Below are positions 24,260-36,102 of a stretch of 64,000 nucleotides of DNA, in pieces (the first letter of the stretch is position 1; the number at the start of each line of letters is the position of its first letter). Source of the DNA: Zonotrichia leucophrys gambelii (taxonomy: Eukaryota > Chordata > Aves > Passeriformes > Passerellidae); the NCBI RefSeq assembly GCF_028769735.1, contig NC_088171.1, positions 97,839,412 to 97,903,411 of the forward strand, read 5' to 3'. The translations under genes were made by a program, and so were the position numbers. The notes under the pieces were generated by a model. The model made no database searches. It was not told where the DNA came from and saw nothing but the letters and a program-made list of their open reading frames with translations.

Positions 24260-24690
24260 TAAAGAGTATCATCTTGGATTCACTAGTGGGAAGTCATTCT
24301 TGCCTGACTTGGTACACCTCTGTGACAAAGTGTCTTGGTAGAAGAAGGGAGAGCAGCGGGTATTGTCTACCTACACTTTAGGAAAATTTTCTGTTCTGTC
24401 TGCCACAAAAGCCTTACAGAGAAGCTGGTAAGTATGAGGTGGATGATCAGGCTGTAATGATTGATTGAATACTTGTTAGCAGGGCTCTGAGTAGGGGTGA
24501 TCACTGTAACAAAGTCTAGTTGGGAGCCACCAGTGTACCCCAGTAGCCAATATTGGATCAAACCCTATTAAAATTCTCCATTAATGATATGAATGACAAA
24601 GAGATGTGCAACCCTCAGCACCACCTGGATTTCTGTGTCAAGTTCTGGGCTCTCCAATGAGCAGTCACAGGAGGAAGTCCAGAAAATAAG
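24260..24690 (+). mobile_element. degraded CR1 LINE fragment, reverse transcriptase region
   Basis: The order of phrases follows CR1 ORF2 on the plus strand: a GGATTCACTAGTGGGAAGTC segment, then GACAAAGTGTCTTGG, then GGTATTGTCTACCTA (before the RT motif A region). These are followed by CTTACAGAGAAGCTGGT, GTACCCCAG, and ATTAATGATATGAATGA. After about 24615 it jumps to a downstream CR1 part (CACCACCTGGATT, TGTGTCAAGTTCTGGGCTC), which implies an internal deletion of several hundred bases that includes RT motif C. Frameshifts and stops interrupt every frame. The 3' end is missing. Minus-strand frames over this block (24367-24561, 24568-24849) are shadows. Confidence 0.75.
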
Positions 24691-24899
24691 ATTATTTGCT
24701 TGCACAAGCAATCTTTGAAAGGAAAAGAGTTGGTGTTTCATGCAATGAAGATCAGACATAGGCCAGGGAGTTTCATGAATCACTAGACATATTAGGAGGA
24801 AGGAGACAGAATTATTAGCTGAGAATAAGGTGAATTCAGAAGAAATCACTCCACTGCCAAAAATCAGTAACCAAAAATGAACTATTAAGAATTAGAAAT

Positions 24900-25430
24900 A
24901 CAAAATGAGCCAAGCACACAGAATGGGTCTCTGGGAAGTAGCTGCCCAGCAGTTCAGGCAGTGCAGCTACTCTCCTCTGTCAATGAGTGGCCCATGGGGG
25001 CAGAGGCTGCCAGCGCCTCTGCTGCTCAGAGGTTCAACTTCTCTGTCCTCTGGCCCCCTCTTCTCAGGAGCCTTGCAGACACTGCATTTTGTGTCTTCTT
25101 GGAAGCTGGCCCCAAGCCCTGCCTTTGTAAATCTTTGTCTGCCATCCTACTCCATTGCTGCGCGATGGGTGCTCAAGGGGTGAGTAAGAGCTCCCGGTGA
25201 GCAGCTTTGAGCGAGAGGCAATCAGCAGCACTGCCAAGCTGCACAGGTGGCACCAGGCTGAACCCATCACATTTATAAAGAGCTGCACTTGGCAGGAGCA
25301 GGTGCTGCGCTGGCGGGGACTCCGTGTCAGATTCAATTTACTGGATGATCTGGCTCGGCAAACATTCAGCATAGATGCTTGCTCCTGCCTCATGTTAAGT
25401 AGCTGAGTAAATGGGATATAAGATCTCTAC
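24900..25430 (+). other. GC-richer island with exon-like and promoter-like signals, unidentified
   Basis: This half-kilobase is clearly richer in G and C than the flanks. A 92-codon frame starts at the ATG at 24905 (A at -3). It stays open to a GGGGTGAGTAAG sequence (GT at 25180-25181) that fits the vertebrate splice donor consensus closely, and the frame's stop codon lies inside that donor. Downstream, a TTTATAAAG TATA-like element lies at about 25271-25279 with GC-rich sequence after it. I recognise no protein family, and the peptide is Ser/Leu-rich. All six frames are fairly open here because of composition. It may be a first exon, an lncRNA promoter, a noncoding conserved element or an unrecognised repeat. 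Confidence 0.22.
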
Positions 25431-27160
25431 AAGTGTTAAATAGCTGCTGAAAAACACAAGGTCTTGAAATGTACTAGTGCACAAGAAATGTTTCTACTCA
25501 TTTGCCTGCTAATATGCCGAATTTGTACCTTATATCAAAGCACTATTGCTTTCAGATTACCGAGGAGATTGAAAATTTCTCAAAGGTCTGTGTACATATT
25601 CCCCAAAAGTCAATTTGTAGAGAAAATTGTAAGTGTGAGCTTCAAAGCCAAGAGTTTGAACAAGATCTCAAAAATTTCCATTTTACTACTTTCCAGGAGA
25701 TTTCCTCAAAAGCAAAATCTGCTCCCAAGTGTCCTATGAGTTAATTATTTTGAAATGTTGTCTTACTTTTTATATTACTAAATATATCATCCTTCCTCCA
25801 GTTGCATTTTCAGTGAAATAGATGTTGATATGAGAGCTAAGAGTCAAATACCATTTTTAAATCATACCAATACCTTGAAGGGAACTTGAGGATGGTGAAG
25901 GGGATACAAAATTACAACAGATTCGGGTTTAAATAGCTAATCTTGACAGCCTTCTTCCTAATTTCATCTTCCAATGCCTGTTTGTCATTTTTAAAGAGTG
26001 AAATTTAAGTATGACTCACCTGTATTTTTAGAAATCATTGATTTGTTTTTGAGCCGCTGTTATGTAAGAAGAGTATTTCACCTATTATATCAGTGCATAA
26101 GATTTTCACTATTATAGATTGGGATGTTACCCAATCTACCCAGTTATCCACAAACCCAATTACCTCACAAACAATCCATGTTTGTAAGGTAATTGCAATG
26201 AAGATATTTAAATATATCATAATGCTAAGAAGAAGGACATTTTTAGACTTTGTGTTATGATCAAAATAGCAATTTTTTCTGTGTCTGGCTATTGCTACAC
26301 TTGTTTATGAGTCAGCCTTTGAACAGTTGAAGTAGATTTTTGGCAGTTCATGTGTGAATGTGTGGACACATTGTCTTCCAATCTCTTCTTGAATAGCAGC
26401 AATAAAACAGAAATAACGAAAATTTAGGCACTTATTTTATAATTTCTGCTACTTTTTTAATGCTTTGAAAAGAATCTTAAGAGTGATACAATTTAATACC
26501 ATGAATATTTTTCAATAACAATGTATGCTTAGGCATATTTGCCATTCTGCTGTGGATGATTGGAAAATTCAGTGTTGCGATTATTGAAGTAAACAATTAG
26601 ATGACATTTTTTTCCAGTGTAAATGTTACACATCATGAAGAGAAAGTTGAGAATCAAGTTGTTATATCATGCTGATATTCTTTGAAATATAAGAAAAGAG
26701 TTCAGTTGGTTTAAGAGTGGCTTTATTTTTGTTAATTTTTATTAACAAAATTTTATTTTTTGTTTGTAGATCCTCAGTTCATTGTCCTTAGCATTAATGT
26801 AAATTTTGCCTGCAGCAAACCATGTTTGGTTCTACTATTCACCACAGACTCATTTAACAATTATGATACTCCCAGTCAAGTATAATTGGCAAAATTATTT
26901 TGTTTTACTGCTGTCCCCTTTGTAGTCATGCTTCTGGTGATCTGTAATAAATGACTGTTGAAATTTCAATAATCAAGCTATCAGCTTTTTCTATTTGTAT
27001 GGAATAATTAGCACAGATTGTATAAAGAAAAAAAGCAAATTTTTAGATGCATGACTACTTTTTACCCACAGCATTAGCAAGTAAAACAGCTCTAAGATGT
27101 TAAAAAAGTCAGTAATTAAATTTATACTGCAAATAATTTTCAGTCACATTTAGGGTTTGG
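25431..27160. other. AT-rich non-coding stretch
   Basis: I see no gene. It includes a hairpin at 26727-26750. Two overlapping plus-strand frames at 25464-25744 show no recognisable domain. Confidence 0.6.
26727..26750. repeat. AT-rich hairpin
   Basis: Perfect 10-bp arms TTTTGTTAAT and ATTAACAAAA flank a TTTT loop. It is followed by T-rich DNA, so on either strand it resembles a stem-loop plus T-run. In a vertebrate context I assign it no terminator role. Confidence 0.7.
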
Positions 27161-27704
27161 GGTTTTTACACTGTTACATAAGGTGCCGAACAGGTGCAGA
27201 TAAGTGCTTTGTCTGGAGTTTTTTGGGTTAGCTTTTTACTCAACAACTAATAACTCCGAGGGGAAGGAAGTAAATTTTTGGGTGTAGGCTGACCAAGTCT
27301 CTGGTCTGAATAAGACTGAGGGGGTGAGCACCCACCACAGGAGACTCCAGGTTTTGAGTCATATAAAGGAGAAGGTTGATCAGAAGTGGATCTTTTGGGG
27401 ACAAGATGATGCTTTTTATCATGCTGATTGTCCTCTTTTATACAATTCAGTAGTAAAACTGCCCATGGCATGACAGTATTCGTCCCTTTTATTTCAATTA
27501 TGCTGGCATGAGAGGCAGCTGTCGTGTCTTAGGAGGGGCCATACACCATCAGAGACCCCCAGAGTTCTCACAGACTCATTCCTGAGGCCAGACCTTCTAC
27601 CAGAGGTCTGCACATGATCCACAGTGCTGCAACAGATCCAGAGCCTTTTGCAAAAGACAGCGTAAAAATAAACCTCTCCGGGGAAGATGCTTGGGTGCAC
27701 CTAC
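27161..27704. mobile_element. unresolved, possibly ERV-derived block
   Basis: The stretch is more complex and GC-richer than its neighbours and has retroviral-looking pieces that do not agree on orientation. On the plus strand, GGTGCCGAACAGGTGC (27182-27197) resembles a tRNA-Lys primer binding site and follows a CA-ending GTTACA after a few bases. On the minus strand, TGTATAAAAGAGG (about 27433-27445) is TATA-like, followed by an R/U5-like part. I cannot place LTR borders or name a family. Short minus-strand frames (27240-27700) have no retroviral domain. Confidence 0.3.
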
Positions 27705-27706
27705 AC

Positions 27707-27751
<45 letters not shown>

Positions 27752-27754
27752 CAT
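27705..27754. repeat. (TATATG)n microsatellite
   Basis: About seven hexamer units of TATATG/ATATGT run almost perfectly across 50 bp and close with GTATACATAT, giving local self-complementarity. The array directly abuts the unresolved block on its left. Confidence 0.9.
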
Positions 27755-28204
27755 ATTAACCCATTAAATTATATATTCTAGGGGCTTTTCCCCACCCATG
27801 ATGGGTCAAGATTGTGACCATTGCTTCAACCAACACCTCATTGCTGGATCCAAGGGTCGTGATATCTTTCTACTCTTATCCTTCCCTTCTCTTCCTTCCT
27901 TTTCTTTATGCATTCTCTAAAGTGTTATTTTTAGTCTTTCATATTGCTATGTTACCATAGATAATAACCAAAACAGCTACATACCTCCTTTCCATTACAA
28001 ACAAATTGTTCTAAAATAAAACTACAACACATACAAATTAATGAGAGAAATACAGAATAGGGATTTCTGCCTCTCAACAATGAAACCTGCTTTTATTTTT
28101 TCTTTAAAGACAAAACAAATGTACATGCATTTTGCAGTGATATGAAAACATGATATTTTTTAGTTTAAACTGCAAACAATTGGTTTGCAGTGCACACTGG
28201 GGGA
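27755..28204. other. non-coding stretch, possibly repeat-derived
   Basis: A moderately complex part (27780-27900), including ATGATGGGTCAAGATTGTGA, may belong to the same decayed retroelement as the block to its left, but I cannot establish this. The rest, to 28204, is AT-rich with no gene. Confidence 0.45.
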
Positions 28205-28545
28205 AGAGAAGGTTTAGAGCAGCCCTGCCAAGAAAACCATGGGGGTGCTGGTGGGTGAGAGGCTGGACATGACCTAGCAACACGTGCCTGCAGCTCAGAA
28301 CACCCAGAAAGCCAAACATGTCCTGGGCTGCATCCAAAGCAGTGTGAACAGCAGGGAGAGGGAGGGGATTTTACCCCTCTGCTCTGCTCTGGTGAGGCCC
28401 CACCTGCAGTGCTGCATCCAGCCCTGGAGTCCCCAACATAAGAAGGATGTGGAGTTCAGAGAAGGAGCTTGGAGAGGATCAGAGGGCTGGAGCACCTCTG
28501 CTCTGAAGATAGGCTGAGAGAGTTTGGACTTCTCAGCAAAACAAC
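28205..28545 (+). mobile_element. CR1 LINE fragment, 3' half of ORF2 region
   Basis: Strong phrase-by-phrase agreement with CR1 on the plus strand: TTTAGAGCAGCCCTGCCAAG, GGGGGTGCTGGTGGGTGAGA, GCCAAACATGTCCTGGGCTG and AGGGAGGGGATTTTACCCCT. These are followed by CTGGTGAGGCCCCACCTGCA, GAGGATCAGAGGGCTGGAGC and GGCTGAGAGAGTTTGGACTT. The fragment stops near 28545, before the CR1 3' untranslated part, so its 3' end is lost (CR1 copies normally keep the 3' end and lose the 5' end). A minus-strand frame of 224 codons (28295-28969) runs antisense through this copy and into the adjacent LTR, and is not a gene. Confidence 0.88.
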
Positions 28546-28900
28546 GTGCAGTGGAACTGACAGAGGGATTATTTACAGTGACAATATTATGTATTGTGAC
28601 ATCTGCTTGGAAAAATTTACAAAAACCCCGAACTTCTGTTCTCATATTTAGATAGCTTCTTGTGTTCTTTTTAAGTGTTATAGAACTGTGCAGTTCCATT
28701 ACTTTGTTGTTGTTTTTCTTTCCTTTTTCACATATTTCATTTTTACAGCATGCTGTACAGAAATTGTAGCTTGTTAGAAACTTGTTATACAGGAACAACA
28801 CAAGGAGGTTATTTGTAAACACCTGGAAAACTGAAATCTTGTCTCGACTAGACAAACACTTGCAAACACTCTGTTTGAAAGATTTTTTAGAATATAGTTC
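28546..28900. other. non-coding spacer between CR1 and LTR
   Basis: About 355 bp of AT-rich sequence with no recognised feature. It may hold the eroded missing 3' part of the CR1 to its left, but no CR1 phrase is legible. Confidence 0.5.
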
Positions 28901-29451
28901 TGTTCTTGTTTCAGCTTGAATAGAGTCAATTTTCCTTCTAGCTGGTATAGTGCTGTATTTTGAATTCATTTGAGACTAATGTTGGTAATCCACTGATGCT
29001 TTGGTAGTTGCTAAGTGATGCTTACCCTAAGTGAAGGACTTTTCAATGTTGCATGCTCTACAAGTAAGAAAATGCACAAGAAGCTGAAAGGGAACATAAC
29101 CAGAGTAACTAGTCCCAACTGGCAAAAGGGATATTCCATACCACAGAATGCCATGCTTAATAGATAAACTGGGGGGAATTGTCCAGGAGATGCCAACTGC
29201 TGCTGAGGAACAGACTGAGCCTCCATTCACTGATGAGCAATTCCATGTTTGTCTTGGACTCTATTTCTCTCTCCCTCTCTTATTTTCATTATTCTTGTTC
29301 TATTTTATTTTGTTTCATTTATTTAACTGTTCTTATCTCAACCTGTGAGTTTTGATTCTTTTTTTTTTTTTAATTCTCCTCCCTGCTGTGTCAGAGGGGT
29401 GGGTGAGAAACTGCATGGTGTTAAGTTGCCAGCTGGGGTTAAACCACAAGG
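28901..29451 (+). mobile_element. solo LTR of an endogenous retrovirus (ERVL-like)
   Basis: A 551-bp element starts TGTTCTTGTTTCAGC and ends near GGGGTTAAACCACAA. Its internal order follows a widespread avian LTR: an AGCTGGTATAGTGCTGT segment, GATGCTTTGGTAGTTGCTAA, GGATATTCCATACCAC, and a TATA-like TAGATAAACTGGGG (29161-29174). These are followed by a CTTATCTCAACCTGTGAGTT segment and GTTGCCAGCTGGGGTTAAAC. Flanking 5-mers are AGTTC (28896-28900) and GGTTC (29452-29456), a near-matching 5-bp target duplication as expected for ERVL-type integration. There are no internal retroviral genes. Substitutions and small deletions indicate an old insertion. The exact right border could shift by a few bases. 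Confidence 0.8.
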
Positions 29452-32400
29452 GGTTCTCTCTCTATCACACAGCTTAAGAGTCCTAGGGAAACTGACTTGA
29501 AGTAAATTGTCAATGTGCTGCAGATATTCTTACACATTACTACACCAGCTTCATAGGCATTTTGAGAAATTGAATTCTTTTAATGTGATCAGAGGAATAA
29601 ATAATCAGATAAAGCAGTCTTGAATTTAGATGATGGTATGTTTTCTCATATGTTGTTTTCTGTTTATTAGACTTTTTTGTATCACTTTAATTATTATCAC
29701 ATTGTTGAACGAATAGTTTATGTAGCTGTGACAGAAAATATGCAAGTTTAAAAAGAAAGATTAGGGACTGAGGTAAGAAGCTGAGTCCAAAGTCTGTGAT
29801 ACTTTATAATTCATGTATTACTGATATATGTTATATATCTTGATGTATTTGCTGTTAGGCTGTATGAAAAATGGTCCTTATGTTTGTATTAGATCACTAC
29901 TGTAACAGATTCAGTCAGCTTCATGAGGTAACAGAGAGAGGTGATAACAGAACAAAGGTCTTTTTTGTTTTGAACTTAATAGCTTCTATTAAATCTTTCA
30001 CCTCTACTGCTTCCATGGACTGTTTCTGCCTTCCTAAAAGAAAGATGTTACAGTAGGTGTAAAATAAACAGATGCATCCTTTCTCCACTCCTCTTCTTCC
30101 TTTTGTACAGTGGAAGTGAGAGGGACAAGCTCTTTTGACTTTCTGAAATGGAAATGTCCTGTTAAGTAGAGCACTGAGTAGCATCCTTCTCCTTCAGTGC
30201 TCTCAGGTGCACTGGGAGGGTCAGCTCAAAAGACAAAGTTTTAAAGCTTCCATCACACTGAAAATTTGTCCTTCAAGGTTTTCCAAAGAATATGATATTA
30301 TCTAATCACTTTCAGATGTGATTCATTCCGTAGATTGCCTTTGGTTTGCTTCTTATGGGTTTCTCAGGACTTCCTAATTGTCTGTGTACCTGATTATTTT
30401 CAGGGCTGGAAACACAATAAACTAATCTCTATGATTTCCAAAATTGTTTCAAATTACTAAGAAGCTTCTTGACAGTCATGAAGCACATATAGAGATGTGT
30501 ATATCTGCCTCTCTGAAAAAAAAGGGTAAAAATTATTTTCAGTCAAAGAAACAAAGGAAATCTTATGATCCTAATTAATGGCAACTTTAAGCTACAAATG
30601 TTGAATACTCAGATTATATAAATGGGGTTTTGGTCTAAGTTTCATTTAAAGTTCAAAATAAAAGTCTGCTTTTAGTTTTAAAAGGTACTTTTATCTTCCT
30701 CTTTAAAGCATTTTCCAGTGACAGCATTCCCCGAAAAATATTCTCTTAAAATGTCGTTATCTGAAAAATTCCCATCTCTTGGATTTGCCTGTTTCTGCAG
30801 TTTTTCTAAAATTAAAAGCAGTTGAAGAAAGAGTTTATAAAAAGGAAAAAGCAACAAATTATTTTACGTTGTGAAATTCTTAAGAAACTTCATTTGAATT
30901 TCTTTCTTGAGCTACATATATTTCAAAAATACAACGGTTTTATCATATATGATTAGCGATGGCTAATTTAAAGTTGTGCCCAACCAGTAATTCAGTAGGG
31001 AAGCACTCTACCTTAGGTGATTTCTCACTCATATTTCTTTCTACCATACAGTAGTCTAACAGATTTTTCATGAGAAGGTCTTCATAAAGGCCAAAGGAAA
31101 AGTGAGGAGTCTGTATCTTAAATAAAAGATATTTGCATGCTATTCCTGCAGCATACTAGTGATAAATATGAGGAAAAAACTAGGACTTAAAAAGTTACTT
31201 GTGCTTATTTAGGAGGTTTTTTTCCTTCCCTGTAAAGATTATGTTTCTCCTGAAATGTGAAGATCCAAGAAGCTACAAAGTCAGTCCTTTACTCCTTTTT
31301 ATTGAAATAAGAAACATGGTGAAAAAAATAGGAGAAGAATATCCAGATGTCCTGGTAGGAGCACACTACTGTCAAGGGGAAGCACCTTCATTATAAGCAT
31401 TATGAACTCTGGCATTCATGGCTACAGTAAACATTCAGTCTGGGTAAAAAGTATCTGAAAACTACTATGTAATATTCTTCTTTCTTTTATGTTTTCTGTT
31501 TCCACATGAACTCCATGCTTATCAGAGATTAATGCCTTATGTCGTTGCTAGAGGATAATGAGTTCTTGTGGGAACCAGACATGGACTGGTATAAACCAAG
31601 GCCCAGGCTGTTTGTGTTTAACACACAGGACAAAACAGTATCAACGCCTTCTGTTTACCAAATATAGAGCTGCTAAGTACTTACAAAGCAGAACGAGGTG
31701 CAATTAAATCTATTTACCAAAATTAGGCTTGCATCAAGTCATGGATTTGTTTTGAGTTGTGCTATTGACATTACTTTTTGCATAGGTGTACTTGCAATTT
31801 CCTTTCTAATTAACTGCTGTTTTTAAAAAGCAATCACTTATGCTAAGGGAGGAAACCCTTGTTTTTATAAAAACCTTCTGTCAGTAGAGGTGACTCCTGA
31901 ATATAATGTACAGAGTAGTTTCATGGCTTTTAATAACTGTTCTCATGGAGAATAATTTCATTGACGCAGGAAATCCAAAGAAAGTATCCAAATTGTTGAA
32001 AAAGGAAGATGACAGATTAATAACCTTGTAACACAGGCATAGACGAGCAAATAGGACACCAACCTGAGAAGCCTAATTTTGTTCTTGGTTTGGGTACATT
32101 TTTCTCATTATCTTTTTTCATTGCTCACTAGTGTAAAATTTAATTTCCTGAAATGATGTAACACTCATTACTTAGAGAAATTTTCTAACATTTTTGGTGA
32201 GAACTTTTAGATATTAGCCCTGTTGATTGCCTCTTTTTCTTACACTAGATTAATTTCAAAAATCTTAAAAAATGAATTCTGTAGCTAAATGTGGATACTT
32301 CAAATTTTAGAAAATAATTACTTTATTTCTTTATCTTGGTGCATATGTTTAATACCTGGCACTTTTCTGTGTATTCTAGCAAGGCGCATGTAGAGTTTTA

Positions 32401-35400
32401 CGTGTTTTGTTTCTGTGCAAAAGCCTGATGTTATCAGAGTTCATTCAATTAGTGAACTGTAAAATCTCTTTTATGTTGCTGCTTATCTGTATGTTTGAAG
32501 GCTGTTTTCTGATGATGAGAAACAGCTTGTTTGACACTATTTGTTGTGACCTGTAAATGGTCAGCTGGAAAACAGCCATGATTTTTTTCTCTCATCTCCA
32601 GCAACAGGTGGAGTACTTGGAGTTCATCAGAATCTGAATTCAACTGTTTGAGCTATGTTTTTTATTTACACTTTAAAACACAGTAATTTAACCAAAAAAG
32701 AGTGAATAGATCTTTAAACAAACAAAAATAATATCTCTCCAGCTTATTTTTGGTAGGGATGGGACTCAACCTTTGATGTACTTTTTTAAAGCCTGTTTCA
32801 CTTTATTGTGTTCAAATTTAGTTCTCCTATCTGAATCTGACATCTATGGGACCTATGTATGCTTATCCCTTCATGTCTGTACATCATACTGCATTACAGT
32901 AATGAAAGAAGGAAATAGCCATATATCTCCTCCATTTCCCAAATCTGTAGTAATTTCCTTTCAAGTTGTAATACCTCTTTTCTCACAGCAAATAGTTTGC
33001 CTTCCTATCAATAAAAGTAGGGGAAGAAAAGAAGGAATGAAGCAAGAATAGAAATTAAATTTAGCATAACTTAAGTTATATATGTTGATATTAATATTGC
33101 ATTATGACTTTACACATTTAGTGCGCTAAATTATTCACTTGATATATATAATTACAGGTTTAGTTTCAAGAAATACCCACTGCCAGAGATATTCTTACAT
33201 TGAACATATGGTTTGCAATTCACAATGTGAGACTTCAATAGATCAGCTTTGTCCTTGTAGCTGTTGCAGAAATTCTGTATGGTTTTAAGCAAGCATTGCA
33301 ACCTTTCCATGACTCCTTCATGCAATAAAGTACTATGAAGTGGTAGGGATTATATAACTCTGTCATGTCTGTACTGTCCACAAAAGCTGTAGGAATCTCT
33401 AATCTGTAGCAAAATTGGGTCCACCTGAGTTGTCCCCAAACATTACAGGGTTAAAAGCTGTTTAAAAGCCTGGTGAAATTACACCTTAGCCCTGCACTTC
33501 CTGGGTACCTCTCGGGTCTTTTTTGAGCGTACCTAAACAAGAGGAAGGTATGCAGAGAAATGAGCACTGTCAAAAAGAATATTTGGAATCAGTATCAGCC
33601 TCAGGTAGAAACACAGAATTTAGGAAATGATAATTGCCTTTTTCCTGTGTCTGTTCAAATAAATATATTCATACATATGCATATACACTTGTTTATAGAT
33701 GCATAAAATATGAGTTTAGAGTACAAGGATACTTTTAGCAACCTATGGTAGTATTGCTCATAATGATGGATAAATGGCAACTATTATGAAAATTGTAGTA
33801 ATGTTTACTTTGCTACACTATTGTGACAGCTACACTGTATTTTTAATTTCTTTATGGATTTTCTTGTTTCTTATTTTTCTGTTATTAAAAATATAAGATG
33901 TGTATTCATAGGTTGGTTTTTCCCATTGAAGTCCTGTTCCTTAACCATGACTTTTATTTTTAACTAAAGTATGAAGAGTTGCCAGGATGCCTCTTTCTAG
34001 GGGAAAGGAGAAATTGAAGGAATTCTATTTCCACATATAGTGAGTAGACCAAACCTTAGAGGGCAAAGAGATGTTTTTCAAAATATGCTTTGTCACACCA
34101 GGCCCTTCTCTGTGGCCTTTTAGAGAAATCCTACCACGATAGAATATTAATTGTTAAAATACCACCAAATAGGACAAAAGTGCTTGTAGGCATTGCTTTC
34201 TTGTGACTTTAAATTTTTATAAAATGAATATAATAAATGTTGTCATAAAGAAACTTGTTTTCTTTACAATTATGTGTTCCAGTTAAGATGCCCAGAAACC
34301 TTTTTGAAATATATTCCCTTATTCTGAAAAAATTTCCTTTTAATTTAATTTAAAGTGTAAAAATGTACACTTAAAGAGCACTTTAGGTGTAAACTGCATT
34401 TGCACTTTAAAGTGCAAATGTATGCACAGGTTTCTGTATGTTTATCATCAACTAGGCCATGCAAAACCAAAAAATCCTTTCTGTCCCCCATCCAAATAAT
34501 TTTGATCAAACAGGCAAATCAGATGTACATTTTGGCTATATCAATTTACATTCTTTTTCTGTAAATTTACTTTGGATAAATGAGACAAGCCTATTTCTAA
34601 ATGCATCCAAATATGAGAACTGAAGTGCAAATCTATAATTTCCCTTTTCATCATATCTATGAACAAGACCTATAACACAAGAAGCCAAAGAACCAAGTGT
34701 TATTGTTTCAATGGAATAGTTTTTAAATTCCTATGAACCGAGTGGGAAAGGCAAGCCCACATCAACTTTCTCTGTTCTGCCCTGTCGAATTACAAAATCG
34801 TTCATGTCAAGTCTTCATTGTCCTACTTTGCTTCATACAGTGAAGTTCCAGTCCCAAACACTATTTAATATCCTGTTTAAAAAAAAAAAAAAATTAAAAT
34901 TACTAGATTTTGGGATGTTTTTAGGAAACATAATGTTGTTTTGGACTATACTGGATAACGTTAGTTATTGACAAGGACTGTGTCATTTTGTACTTTGATA
35001 TATGAAAACAGTTATAATAGAAGTTCTAGAGAAGGTTTTAATTTCCTGCTTTACCATCATTTGCCTTAAATCTACTGTTTACAGTTGCCTACTCTATGAG
35101 AATTACACCTTTCCTATCAATGAGATTTTTTCCTTCCTGGCTGAAAGCCAGATGTGCTCATAAAAATCTCTTTAAAAGTTACTGTTAACTGCCAGCAGCC
35201 ATGAAATAACTCACAACACTTTCAAAAAAATATTACAATGTATTTTTCCTCTAATTTGAAGAAAGAATTATGTGTAATTCTTTCTATTTTGCATGTAACA
35301 CGAGAAAGAATAAGTGATTCTGCATGAAGGCTTCCTGTCACACTGACATACCTGGGGGCTAAATTCACCGAGAGCCAGTTGCAGACTGATGGCCTGTTTA

Positions 35401-36102
35401 ATTGCTCATACTAAATAACCAGGTTTATAGTACAGATGTAAGAGATTTCCATCAGAGAAATATATACAGAAGCTTTAGAAGAGTTTGTAAACTGTCACCA
35501 TCAATTATTGAAAACCCTTAGTTGATATGGAGGTGCTACATCTATTTAAGGTGAGAGAATAGGGTTGAGCCTTTATAGGACATGCACAAAAAGCTGCATG
35601 GAGGACTGTGTCCATGTTTATGAGAACATGAAGTGTTGCTCAGTGTGTACTTTACATCCTAGCACTTCATTTGTCAGAGTCGTTTGCAGTTAGAGGAGAG
35701 GTAATAATCTGGAAAAGTAATGTCAAAGGGGAGGCCAGAGAAAGTTAAACTTGCTTTTGAGACCACAGACATGAGAATTCCCCAGCTCATAGATTTACAA
35801 CCTTTTTTCTCCTAATTATTTGCTCATCATGCTTGTCCAAATCTTTGAAAAACTCTATTATTTTTGCTAAGTACCTTACATAATTTTATTTTCGTGCTTG
35901 GTTAGAATGTATGAGAAATGTATAATTGTTTTTAATTGTTTCATTAAAGAAGCCATGTCTAATGAAGTCTGCTGGTATGTATACATTGCACAGGCTTTTA
36001 GCAGACTTAAGAATGTTTGTGAAGTCCAGCATTCCTCAGCACCTGGACAAAACAATGAGAACCTGGTTTTCATATTGTTCACCCCAGATACAGGTAAAAA
36101 CC
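29452..36102. other. long AT-rich non-coding stretch
   Basis: Over 6.6 kb I recognise no gene, transposon or RNA gene. The notable items are an inverted-repeat cluster (34353-34420) and a 13-A run (34880-34892). Frames such as 29921-30184 (minus) and 32773-33051 (plus) lack any domain signature. Confidence 0.6.
34353..34420. repeat. inverted-repeat cluster with perfect 24-bp palindrome
   Basis: A perfect 24-bp palindrome (34397-34420) is centred on TTTAAA and built from CATTTGCACTTT and its complement. Upstream, AAGTGTA (34353-34359) and TACACTT (34366-34372) form a 7-bp-arm hairpin with a 6-nt loop. GCACTTTAGGTG at about 34378-34389 repeats the same core. The cluster has no CR1 or LTR similarity that I can see. 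Confidence 0.85.

Noticed and set aside
26727..26760. Stem-loop plus T-run as a bacterial-type terminator
   Set aside because: The window is vertebrate nuclear DNA, and AT-only stems of this kind are common in it.
28295..28969. 224-codon minus-strand open frame, the longest in the window
   Set aside because: It runs antisense through a CR1 fragment, a spacer and the start of an LTR. It has no domain and mixed composition, so it is a chance frame over repeats.
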